DNA from: Brachybacterium sp. UMB0905
Lineage (GTDB): Bacteria; Actinomycetota; Actinomycetes; Actinomycetales; Dermabacteraceae
Direction: 5' to 3'
DNA length: 64,000 nt
Assembly (NCBI RefSeq): GCF_002871795.1
Contig: NZ_PNHL01000001.1
Coordinates: forward strand, 196,295-260,294
Part shown: in pieces, positions 33,480-41,193 of the stretch
How positions within the stretch are numbered: the stretch's first letter is position 1
How the letters are laid out: each line of letters starts with the position of its first letter
Made by a program: the position numbers and the translations under genes
The notes under the pieces: generated by a model
What the model was told of the DNA's origin: nothing
What the model saw: the letters and a program-made list of their open reading frames with translations, nothing else
Database searches by the model: none

Positions 33480-33911
33480 CCTTCGCGGTGGGGCGGTCGC
33501 CGACGCGCACGCGCGGCGCTGGGGAGCTCCCATCGTAGGGTCGCTCCCCGGCGCTGAGAAGGACCGCGGTCACCGCTCCTCCACCCCTGAGAAAGCCCCC
33601 ACCCCCGAAGACAGGTGCTCACAATATCGTGACCTCGGCGTGACCTGCGCCGCACGCCACCCCGTTAGCCTGCAGCGAAGGGCTCCTTCAACGGCGAGGG
33701 AGCCCGCACCCTGCACGGGCCCTTTCGGCCATCGATCGAAAGTGCCGACGCCGCCCCGGCCCAGCACCTAAGTGCTAGCCCACCTTCTCCACCAAAACGC
33801 GCTGTGACCTGCGCTGCTTGCGATGCACGCCCCGCTCCTCACACGGTGGCGCTGCGCACATCTGTTACCTGTGCCGCTCGCACCCACGTCGCGTCTTGGA
33901 GGAGAGCACGC
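33480..33911. other. 432-bp gene-free region before the secreted esterase gene
   Basis: No credible gene is seen. Two adjacent hairpins occur: GGGCTCC/GGAGCCC (33680-33686 and 33699-33705) and CTTTCG/CGAAAG (33722-33727 and 33737-33742). Three direct repeats close to GTGACCTGCGCCGC lie at 33640, 33804 and 33864, the last two exactly 60 bp apart. AGCAC/GTGCT form a small inverted repeat at 33763-33776. These may be promoter or leader elements for the esterase. Confidence 0.5.
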
Positions 33912-35009
33912 ATGAGCCCGACCACCCCGCTGACCACCACCCGCCGCCGACTGCTTATGGGGGCCGCGGCCCTCGCCCCTCTCGTCGCCGTGGGCGGCAC
34001 CGCCGCGAACGCCGCACAGCTGGGCGACTTCCACAACGCCGCCGGGCTCAAGATGATCGACGGCAGCCCGTGGATCCATCACGACATCCGCTCGGTGGAC
34101 TTCCGGGTGGACACCGGCGGCATGGTCAAGACCTTCCCGCCGTCCTTCCGCGTCACCGTCCCGCCCAGCTACACCGAAAACTCCGACCGCCGCTACCCCG
34201 TGCTGCTGCTCCTGCATGGCCGCGGCGGCCTCTTCCTGGACTGGACGAAAGCCGGCGGCGTCCTCGAGCAGACCGAGAAGCATGAGGTCATCGTCGTGAT
34301 GCCCGATGGCGGCGCGGGCTCCTTCTACTCCAACGCGAACTTCCCCCTGCCGGGACGCGAGGCCGCCTGGGAATCGTTCATCATGACCCAGGTGCTGCCG
34401 TTCGTGCACGAGAACTTCCGCACCCGTCCGGACTCCATGGCGATCGGCGGACTGTCGATGGGCGGCTGGGGCGCCCTCGCGCTCGGCCAGCGGTACTGGG
34501 GCCACTTCCGGTCCGTGAGCTCCTACTCCGGTCCTGCTGACTGCTCGGACCGTCACCCCGATTCGACCTTGGTGGGCGGGGCGATCTGGATCTGCCCTGC
34601 CTTTGACGCGGAGAAGTACTTCGGCACCTCGAACCTGCCCGGCGCCACCTGGGGCCACGACTGGTACCCGCAGATCGCTCGCGGCTACAACCCGATCGAC
34701 AACATCGACAAGTACAAGGGCAAGCGCGTGTTCCTGCGCACCGGGGACGGCCCCTGGGGAGACTTCTTCGACGGTCTGTTCGACAACCCGGATCTGCTGG
34801 CCACCTTCAAGGAGAAGCTTGGGGAGGTGGGCGCCGATTTCATCGAGAACATCGTCCATCCCAATCAGGAGCGTTTCGCGGGAGAGCTCGCCGCCGCCGG
34901 CATCGACCACGACTTCCAGGTGGTGCGGGGAGCCACCCACGAGTGGGGGCTGTGGCGGGACAACCTCGCTGAGGACCTCCCGGGCATGATGAAGGTCCTG
35001 AACGCCTGA
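33912..35009 (+). CDS. Secreted alpha/beta-hydrolase of the esterase D / antigen 85 type
   Basis: The 365-residue protein starts with a Tat-type signal (TTRRRLLMGAAALAPLVAVGG, ANA cleavage). The mature domain has VPPSYTENSDRRYPVLLLLHGRGG (oxyanion region), the nucleophile elbow GLSMGGWGALAL, and a C-terminal ATHEWGLWRDNL supplying the catalytic His. This is the esterase-D/mycolyltransferase-like fold. True antigen 85 function requires mycolic acids, for which there is no evidence here, so an exported carboxylesterase is likelier. GGAGAG lies upstream of the ATG at 33912. It is monocistronic. Confidence 0.85.
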   Translation: MSPTTPLTTTRRRLLMGAAALAPLVAVGGTAANAAQLGDFHNAAGLKMIDGSPWIHHDIRSVDFRVDTGGMVKTFPPSFRVTVPPSYTENSDRRYPVLLLLHGRGGLFLDWTKAGGVLEQTEKHEVIVVMPDGGAGSFYSNANFPLPGREAAWESFIMTQVLPFVHENFRTRPDSMAIGGLSMGGWGALALGQRYWGHFRSVSSYSGPADCSDRHPDSTLVGGAIWICPAFDAEKYFGTSNLPGATWGHDWYPQIARGYNPIDNIDKYKGKRVFLRTGDGPWGDFFDGLFDNPDLLATFKEKLGEVGADFIENIVHPNQERFAGELAAAGIDHDFQVVRGATHEWGLWRDNLAEDLPGMMKVLNA

Positions 35010-35036
35010 CCCTCGCGCCAACTTCTCAGCGTCGGC

Positions 35037-35073
35037 GACCGCCGCTCTCAGCTTCGACTCGAGAGCGGCGGTC
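35037..35073. terminator. Perfect 13-bp hairpin between convergent genes
   Basis: GACCGCCGCTCTC (35037-35049) and GAGAGCGGCGGTC (35061-35073) pair exactly around an 11-nt loop, 27 bp after the esterase stop and overlapping the 3' end of the phosphatase gene. It is well placed as a bidirectional terminator. Confidence 0.75.
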
Positions 35074-35656
35074 TCGCATTCCCCACTGCGCGCAGCTCAG
35101 CATTGCCGAGCGGGGGCTGCTTTCGATGGTCATGCGGGTCCATGCCCGCGGCGAGCGCCAGCAGGATCTGCAGCACATCTCCGTGGGCCACGAGCACCAC
35201 GGGAGCACAGCGGGCGGCGGCATCGGCCCGCTCCAGCACGGCGAGGGTCCGGTCGGCCACGTGCTGAACGCTCTCCACCTCGTCCGTGTGTTCGCCGCGC
35301 GCGAGGTCCACCGCCCAGATCCCGTCGTAGGCCGTGTGCGGGCGGCCGTCGTGGATCCCGAAGTCACGCTCACGCAGACGCTGATCCAGCAGCGGCGCGC
35401 CCGCTCCCAGCCCCGCGGCGAACAGCTCCGCGGTCTGGCGGGCGCGCGCGAAGTCGCTGGTGATGATCACGGTGTCCGCTCCGAGCCCGGCTCGACGCGC
35501 CACGGCGCTGGCCGCTCGCGCCTGTTCGCGTCCGCGCTCGGTCAGCCCCACCTCCACCAGGGTGCGCGGGCCGGGGGCGGAGGCGATCAGCCCCTCGACG
35601 TTCGCGGTGGATTCGCCGTGGCGCAGCACGAGCACCGGGTGGGGTGCGGTCGGCAT
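35048..35656 (-). CDS. Histidine phosphatase (phosphoglycerate mutase-like) family protein
   Basis: The 202-residue protein has the catalytic RHG motif in LVLRHGESTANVEG, a second Arg in TSDFARARQTAE, the Glu in RERDFG and the second His in LVAHGDVLQILLA. These make up the complete branch-1 histidine phosphatase active site. The substrate is unknown. It begins 22 bp after the stop of the alkyl-DHAP synthase-like gene on the same strand, so it may be co-transcribed and act on a phosphorylated intermediate of that cluster (inference). Its last codons form one arm of a perfect hairpin. Confidence 0.88.
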   Translation of the reverse strand: MPTAPHPVLVLRHGESTANVEGLIASAPGPRTLVEVGLTERGREQARAASAVARRAGLGADTVIITSDFARARQTAELFAAGLGAGAPLLDQRLRERDFGIHDGRPHTAYDGIWAVDLARGEHTDEVESVQHVADRTLAVLERADAAARCAPVVLVAHGDVLQILLALAAGMDPHDHRKQPPLGNAELRAVGNARPPLSSRS

Positions 35657-35678
35657 CGTGGTCCTAGCCCGCGTCAGC

Positions 35679-37385
35679 TCAGGGGGTGGCGACCTTGCCG
35701 GGGTTGAGGTTCCGGCCCGGGTCGGTCATCTCGAACAGGCCCTCGATCAGGCGCATCCCCACCTCGCCCTGGTCCTGACGCATCCACGGCAGATGCTCGG
35801 TGCCCACGCCGTGATGGTGGGACACCCCGGAGTCGAGGTCCACGAAGGTCTGCTGGACGGCGCGCTTGGCGGTGTAGTACTGCTCGAGCGCCTGCTCCGG
35901 TGAGGAGAAGGGGAAGGCGAAGGTGAAGTACAGGCAGGCCCCGCCGTGGTAGCTGTGCGACATGTGGCAGAACATGAAGCCGGGCAGACCCTGCTGCGCC
36001 TGCGCCGCATAGAACGCGTCGTACACCCGCGAGTGAACCTCGTTCAGCCGTGACCAGGTGGCGCCGGTCTCGCAGACATCGCCGAAGACCTGGTAGTCCA
36101 TGAGGAAGTCCCGCAGGTAGGGGGTGTCGAACTTCTTCTGGTCGTAGATCGCGCCGGGCCCGGCACCGAGGGTGATGCCGCCGTTGTTCTTCACGATCTT
36201 CTTCACGATCGCCTTCTGGGCGTCCACGGACTGCTTCGAGCCTTCGAAGCACACGTAGGAGATGCACATCTCCTCGCTCGTGTCCCAGCCCTGGGAGCGC
36301 AGATAGGCGAACAGCCCCTCCTGCACCTTCGCGGCGACCTTGGACTTCGCCGACGTCGGCTCCTTGACCATGGACAGGGAGAACTCGGTCTCCGGCCCGT
36401 CGGACAGCCGCGCGAAGGTGGGCGCCACATCGGTGTTGCGAGCGATCGCGTGCATCCCGCGGATGCCATGCTCCCAGTCGGGGAACATGTAGGCGATGAC
36501 CTGGCGGACCGGGGCGATGCGGTGCACCTGCACGGTCGCCTCGGTGATGATGCCGAGCCGCCCCTCGCTGCCCAGGATCATGTCGTGGACGCTCGGGCCG
36601 GCATCGCGGCCGGGGATGGGCTTGGTGACCACGGTGCCTTCGGGGTGGACCACCCGCATGCCGCGAACGATGTCCTCGATATCCCCGTACTTGTCGGACT
36701 GCATCCCGGTGGAGCGGGTGGCCGCCCAGCCGCCGACGGTCGAGTAGGTGAAGGAGTCCGGGAAGTGGCCCATGGTCCAGCCGCGGGCGTTCAGCTGCTC
36801 CTCGAGGTCGGGGCCGTACACGCCGGCCTCCACACGGGCCAGACCCGCGGTCTCGTCGATCTCGAGGACATCCCGCATCCGGCCCAGGTTCATGGTGATC
36901 ACCGGGCGCTCCTCGGCCGGGTCCGGGGTGACCGAGCCGGAGATGCACGACCCGCCGCCGTAGGGGATAAGCACGAGGTCCTGCTCGAGGACGACGCGCA
37001 GCACCGCGGCGACCTCCTCCTCACTCGCGGGGTAGACAATCGCATCCACCAGCCGGGCGAAGTCGCCGGTGCGCACGCGGAACAGGTCCGGCAGGGAACG
37101 GCCGAAGGAGTGGACCACGCGGTACTCGTCGTCATCCAGCACGTTCTCGGGGCCGACGGCGCCCGCCAGCAGCTCACGCACCGCGCCCGGCAGGCGCGTC
37201 GGCGGCACCTCGTGGTCGCTCAGCTGCGGCTCGCTCGGGGTGAGGGAGGCGAGGTCCACGCCGATCTTCCGCTTCGCCAGCGGCGCGAAGGCAGGCTTGT
37301 TGTCCCAACGGAAGGTGACGTCATCCAGGCCCCAGCCCCACCACTTGTGCCGCTTGACCTCGCGGGCGCTCAGCCTCTGGTTCAT
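35679..37385 (-). CDS. FAD-linked alkyldihydroxyacetonephosphate synthase-like enzyme
   Basis: The 568-residue flavoprotein has an N-terminal HKWWGWGLDD segment, an FAD-binding block LIPYGGGSCISGSVTP (about 140-154), FTYSTVGGWAATRSTGMQSDKYG, and the HHH triplet in GVSHHHGVG (523-525) with NLNPGKV at the end. The HHHGVG motif and the WGWG start are shared with alkylglycerone-phosphate synthase, which swaps the acyl chain of acyl-DHAP for a fatty alcohol to form an ether bond. D-lactate/glycolate-type oxidases lack the HHH triplet. The ATG overlaps the acyltransferase stop by 4 nt. The context (acyltransferase, SDR, acyl-CoA reductase) supports an ether-lipid role. Confidence 0.88.
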   Translation of the reverse strand: MNQRLSAREVKRHKWWGWGLDDVTFRWDNKPAFAPLAKRKIGVDLASLTPSEPQLSDHEVPPTRLPGAVRELLAGAVGPENVLDDDEYRVVHSFGRSLPDLFRVRTGDFARLVDAIVYPASEEEVAAVLRVVLEQDLVLIPYGGGSCISGSVTPDPAEERPVITMNLGRMRDVLEIDETAGLARVEAGVYGPDLEEQLNARGWTMGHFPDSFTYSTVGGWAATRSTGMQSDKYGDIEDIVRGMRVVHPEGTVVTKPIPGRDAGPSVHDMILGSEGRLGIITEATVQVHRIAPVRQVIAYMFPDWEHGIRGMHAIARNTDVAPTFARLSDGPETEFSLSMVKEPTSAKSKVAAKVQEGLFAYLRSQGWDTSEEMCISYVCFEGSKQSVDAQKAIVKKIVKNNGGITLGAGPGAIYDQKKFDTPYLRDFLMDYQVFGDVCETGATWSRLNEVHSRVYDAFYAAQAQQGLPGFMFCHMSHSYHGGACLYFTFAFPFSSPEQALEQYYTAKRAVQQTFVDLDSGVSHHHGVGTEHLPWMRQDQGEVGMRLIEGLFEMTDPGRNLNPGKVATP

Positions 37386-38134
37386 GCGGACTCCTTCTCT
37401 CCCGACCCGCCCGGGCCGAGGATCTCGTCGTGATACTCGTCGTACAGCTCTTTGACGCGCTGCTGGATGCGGGCGCTGTAGTCCACGGCGGACTCCCCTT
37501 CGTAGGAGATCATCGGCTCGCCGAAGACCACGCCGACGGGGGGCCGGCCGGGTTTGGGCCAGGAGCGCCCCTTGGGCATCGCCTCGTGGCCGCCGATGAT
37601 CGCCGCCGGCACCACGGGCACGCCCACGCCGATCGCGAGGGCCGCCGCACCGGGCTTGAACTCGGCCATGACGCCGGTCTTCTGCCGCCCACCCTCGGGG
37701 AACACCAGGATCGGCACACCCGAGCGCAGCAGACGGCGAGAGGTCCCGGAGTGCTTGCGGGAGCCGCCGCGGTCGATCGGAAAGGCGTTCATCATCCAGC
37801 GCACGAACACGCGGCGCGGCCAATGATCGAACCAGTAGTCGGCCGCCACCCCGGTGGAGAGGTAGCGCGCCTGCGTCCACGGCATGCTCATCGCCAGCAG
37901 CGGCCCATCGACGTGGCTGGTGTGGTTGGCGACCAGCACAAAGGGACCGCGCACGGAGCGCACCCGACGGGGCACGGTCGCACTCGGGGTCACCGCGGAG
38001 TTGACCACCGCGCGGAAGATCACGCGCTGCAGCACGAAGCGGACGTTCGCCCGCCAGCGGGAGCGGAACTTCGCCAGCTCCGGCGGCGGCTTCTCCCAGC
38101 CCTGGCCGCGGCTGCGAGCGGACAGCGAGATCAT
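37382..38134 (-). CDS. PlsC-like 1-acylglycerol-3-phosphate acyltransferase
   Basis: The 250-residue protein has the HX4D motif in VANHTSHVDG (His71, Asp76), a middle block MMNAFPIDRGG and FPEGGR (145-150), in the place of the usual FPEGTR. These are the catalytic and phosphate-binding motifs of glycerolipid acyltransferases. It would add an acyl chain at sn-2 of an alkyl- or acyl-glycerol phosphate at the membrane. AGAGGTGAG precedes the ATG at 38134, 4 bp after the SDR stop. It overlaps the AGPS-like gene by 4 nt. All three genes on this strand thus form one tight operon. Confidence 0.9.
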   Translation of the reverse strand: MISLSARSRGQGWEKPPPELAKFRSRWRANVRFVLQRVIFRAVVNSAVTPSATVPRRVRSVRGPFVLVANHTSHVDGPLLAMSMPWTQARYLSTGVAADYWFDHWPRRVFVRWMMNAFPIDRGGSRKHSGTSRRLLRSGVPILVFPEGGRQKTGVMAEFKPGAAALAIGVGVPVVPAAIIGGHEAMPKGRSWPKPGRPPVGVVFGEPMISYEGESAVDYSARIQQRVKELYDEYHDEILGPGGSGEKESA

Positions 38135-38138
38135 CGGC

Positions 38139-38915
38139 TCACCTCTCCCGGCTGCGGCGGTGGCTGAGCAGAGCGCTGAGACGGGCGATGAGGCCGCGCG
38201 GGGTGGTGCGCAGCACCGCGGCGATGAGCTTCCAGCGCGTCGAGGGGATCGAGACCGGCTTGCCGCGGGCAACATCGCGCAGGCAGTCCTCCACCAGGCG
38301 GTCGGCGTCCAGCCACAGCACCCCGGGGATGGAAGAGCCCTTGATGCCGGCGCGGGAATGGAACTCGGTGCGCACCCAGCCGGGCATCAGCGCGGTGACC
38401 TGCACGCCGGTGCCGGCCAGCTGCACGCCCAGGGATTCGGAGTAGTTGCCCACCCAGGCCTTGATGGCGGAGTAGTTGTTCTGGGTGACCAGGGCGGAGA
38501 CGGAGCCGATGTTGATGATCCAGCCGTGCCCGCGCTCGCGCATGGCCCGTCCGGCGGCGCCGCCGAGCTTGAGGACCGCGCGGATCATCACCTCGAAGCC
38601 GAGGTCGTGCGGGGAGATGTCCTCATCGAGCAGGCCCGCGCGCACGGAGAAACCGGCGTTGTTGACGAACACGTCGACGGGGTCGGTGGGGGCTTCGAGC
38701 CGGTCGGCCACGCGCTGCTGAGCCTCGCGGTCGGCGAGATCGGCGACGAGGGTCTCCACCTCGATGCCGTGGTCGGCGCGCAGCTGTGCGGCGGTCTCAT
38801 CCAGGCGCGCGGCGTTGCGTGCGACGAGCACGAGAGACACGCCACGCGTGGCGAACGCTCTGGCGAACGCGGCCCCGATGCCTGAGGTGCCGCCGGTGAT
38901 CAGGGCCCTGTGCAT
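38139..38915 (-). CDS. Short-chain dehydrogenase/reductase
   Basis: The 258-residue SDR has the cofactor loop ITGGTSGIG (6-14), FVNNAGFS, the active site Ser in NIGSVSA (138-140) and YSAIK (Tyr148, Lys152). A basic patch after the first strand (VARNAARLDE) suggests NADPH. The C-terminal region (KPVSIPSTRWKLIAAVLRTTPRGLIARL) resembles that of SDRs linked to lipid reduction. It is the first gene of the acyltransferase/AGPS-like operon; reduction of alkyl- or acyl-DHAP is the inferred step. The ATG at 38915 lies only 19 bp from the divergent FAR gene. Confidence 0.88.
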   Translation of the reverse strand: MHRALITGGTSGIGAAFARAFATRGVSLVLVARNAARLDETAAQLRADHGIEVETLVADLADREAQQRVADRLEAPTDPVDVFVNNAGFSVRAGLLDEDISPHDLGFEVMIRAVLKLGGAAGRAMRERGHGWIINIGSVSALVTQNNYSAIKAWVGNYSESLGVQLAGTGVQVTALMPGWVRTEFHSRAGIKGSSIPGVLWLDADRLVEDCLRDVARGKPVSIPSTRWKLIAAVLRTTPRGLIARLSALLSHRRSRER

Positions 38916-38920
38916 GGCCG

Positions 38921-38931
38921 CTACGATACAT
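38921..38931. promoter_or_regulatory. Shared -10 region of a back-to-back pair, probably giving leaderless mRNAs
   Basis: Only 19 bp separate the divergent starts. TACGAT (38922-38927) is a plus-strand -10 candidate ending 7 bp before the FAR start, and its complement supplies TATCGT for the minus strand, ending 7 bp before the SDR start. Either transcript would start at or next to its ATG. No good -35 is seen. Prediction. Confidence 0.4.
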
Positions 38932-38934
38932 CCC

Positions 38935-41193
38935 ATGCCCCACACCACTGACCGCTCTGCCGCAGCCGTGCCCGGCGGCCGCCGGATCCTGCTCACCGGT
39001 GTCACCGGCTTTCTGGGACAGGCCGTGCTGCGCTCCCTGCTGGAGACCACCGAGGACGTCCATGTCACCGCCCTGGTGCGTCCCAAGGGCTCCGTCTCCG
39101 GGAACCGGCGGCTCGAGCAGCTGCTGAAGAAGCCCGTGTTCGCCTCGTGGGCGGACGAGCTGGGCGAGGGCGGCACCGAGCGCGTCGCGCAGATCTTCGC
39201 TGAGCGCGTGAGCGCCCTCGAGGGTGACCTCACGGACATGCCGGAGATCACCGAACCGGTCGATGTGGTGATCCACTCGGCGTCCTCGGTGTCCTTCGAC
39301 CCGCCGATCGATGAGGCGTTCCGCACCAATGTGGGCGGGGCCAAGAACCTGTACGAGGCCCTGTTGGCCTCCGGGCAGGACCCGCATGTGATCCATGTGT
39401 CCACCGCCTATGTGGGCGGCATCTCCAAGGGTCTGCGCCGGGAGGGTCGCCTGCCAGCCACCGTGAACTGGCGCGATGAGTACGAGGCGGCGCTGGCCGC
39501 GCGTACCCGCGTGGAGGCGGAGTCCCGTCGGCCCGAGACCCTGCGATCGCAGATCCGCAGCGCGAAGCACGCCGTGGGCCGCATGGGCCCCAAGGCCGTG
39601 GCCGCCTCCTCGGAGGAGGCGCGCAAGGCGTGGGTCGATGAGCGCTTGGTGGACTTCGGCCGCACCCGCGCCCAGTCCGTCGGCTGGACCGATATCTACA
39701 CCTTCACCAAGGCGATGGCCGAGCAGGTGGCTGAGGAGATGTGGGCCGATGCCGGGCACCGCGTGTCCTTCGTGCGCCCGTCGATCATCGAGTCCGCGGT
39801 GCGCCGCCCCTACCCCGGCTGGATCGACGGCTACAAGGTTGCCGACCCGCTGATCATGGCCTACGGCAAGGGTCTGCTGCCGGAGTTTCCGGGCGTCGCG
39901 GACACGATCCTGGACGTCATCCCGGTGGACTTCGTGGTCAATGTGATCGTGGCGCTGGCCACCCAGGACACCGAGCGGCGCGGCGATGAGGCGTACTTCC
40001 AGGTGGTCTCCGGCAACACCAATCCGCTGCCGTTCCACGACATGGTCTCCGCGGTGCGCGAGTACTTCCTGGAGCATCCGCTGGAGGATGACAGGGGCCG
40101 CCCGATCGTGGTGCCCGAGTGGTCCTTCCCCGCGGTGGAGATGGTGGAGCAGCGGTTCCGGGCCAAGGAGCTCGGTGCCCGGCTCGGCTCGCAGGTGGTG
40201 GCGCATCTGCCGGCCACGCGCCGCACCCGCGAATGGACCAGCTCCCTGCACAAGGCGACCTCGGGCCTGTCCACTCTGCGCAAGTACATCGAGCTGTACC
40301 GCCACTACACGAAGACCGAGATGGTCTTCGACGATGCGAACACCCGGGCGCTGCGCAAGGAGCTACCCGCGCAGTTTTTGACCACGCATGACTTCGATGT
40401 CACCGAGATCTCCTGGCGCGAGTACTTCCAGCAGCAGCATCTGCCGGCCGTGACCGAGCTGACCAAGGCGTACTCGCGGGCGAAGGCCGCCTCGCGGCGC
40501 CGCGCGAACCGCCCGCCGGAGGATCTGAAGCCCGGCACGGGCACGCTGGCGGTCTTCGACCTGGACGGCACGGTGCTGGCCACGAACATCGTGCAGCAGT
40601 ACTTCGCGGTGGTGCGGGCCACGCGGCCGCGCCGCACCTGGCCCGGAGAGGTCTCCGCCCTGCTGACCTCGGTGCCCGGTTACCTGCGGGCGGAGAAGCG
40701 CGACCGCTCGGAGCTGATCCGCCTGGTCAACCGCCGCTATGCGGGGCATCGCAGCGAGGACCTGCGCCGCATCATGGCCGGGGAGGCGGGGCGGCGGATC
40801 CGCGCCTCGATCCGCCCGGAGGCATTGCAGACCATCGAGCGCCACCGCGCCGCAGGGCATCGCACGGTGCTGGTCACCGGGGCGCTGGATGTGCTCGTGG
40901 CGCCGATCGCGGACCTGTTCGACGACGTCATCGCCACGCATATGGATGAGGACGCGGACGGCGTGATGACCGGGTTCCTGGCCACCCCGCCGCTGGTGGA
41001 TGAGGCGCGCGCGAACTGGCTGCGCAAGTACGCGGACCAGCATGGCGCGGACCTCGCCGCCTCCTACGGTTACGGCGACTCGCACGCCGATGCCGCCTGG
41101 CTGGAGCTCGTCGGCCACCCCGCCGCAATCGCCCCGGACCTGGGGCTGTACGCCGCGGCGAAGAAGAAGCGTTGGCAGATCCTGGAGTGGTGA
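38935..41193 (+). CDS. Fatty acyl-CoA reductase-like SDR fused to a HAD-IB phosphatase-like domain
   Basis: The 752-residue protein begins with an extended Rossmann domain (ILLTGVTGFLGQAVLRSLL, 19-37) and continues with VIHSASSVSFDPP, HVSTAYVGG and YTFTK (Tyr255, Lys259), as in fatty acyl-CoA reductases. A helical middle region follows, then a HAD-IB domain (about 535-730) with FDLDGTVLATN, VLVTGALD and GYGDSHADAAWL. The reductase part would make fatty alcohols or aldehydes; the HAD domain is related to those fused to acyltransferases in mycobacteria and may dephosphorylate a lipid intermediate (inference). No membrane helix is evident. It is divergent from the SDR/acyltransferase/AGPS-like operon. 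Confidence 0.85.
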   Translation: MPHTTDRSAAAVPGGRRILLTGVTGFLGQAVLRSLLETTEDVHVTALVRPKGSVSGNRRLEQLLKKPVFASWADELGEGGTERVAQIFAERVSALEGDLTDMPEITEPVDVVIHSASSVSFDPPIDEAFRTNVGGAKNLYEALLASGQDPHVIHVSTAYVGGISKGLRREGRLPATVNWRDEYEAALAARTRVEAESRRPETLRSQIRSAKHAVGRMGPKAVAASSEEARKAWVDERLVDFGRTRAQSVGWTDIYTFTKAMAEQVAEEMWADAGHRVSFVRPSIIESAVRRPYPGWIDGYKVADPLIMAYGKGLLPEFPGVADTILDVIPVDFVVNVIVALATQDTERRGDEAYFQVVSGNTNPLPFHDMVSAVREYFLEHPLEDDRGRPIVVPEWSFPAVEMVEQRFRAKELGARLGSQVVAHLPATRRTREWTSSLHKATSGLSTLRKYIELYRHYTKTEMVFDDANTRALRKELPAQFLTTHDFDVTEISWREYFQQQHLPAVTELTKAYSRAKAASRRRANRPPEDLKPGTGTLAVFDLDGTVLATNIVQQYFAVVRATRPRRTWPGEVSALLTSVPGYLRAEKRDRSELIRLVNRRYAGHRSEDLRRIMAGEAGRRIRASIRPEALQTIERHRAAGHRTVLVTGALDVLVAPIADLFDDVIATHMDEDADGVMTGFLATPPLVDEARANWLRKYADQHGADLAASYGYGDSHADAAWLELVGHPAAIAPDLGLYAAAKKKRWQILEW

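Noticed and set aside
33912..35009. Mycolyltransferase (antigen 85)
   Set aside because: The fold and GLSMGG elbow fit, but there are no mycolate-synthesis genes and the protein equally fits exported esterases.
35679..37385. D-lactate or glycolate oxidase subunit
   Set aside because: The FAD domain is shared, but the HHHGVG triplet, WGWG start and lipid-gene context point to the alkyl-DHAP synthase group.
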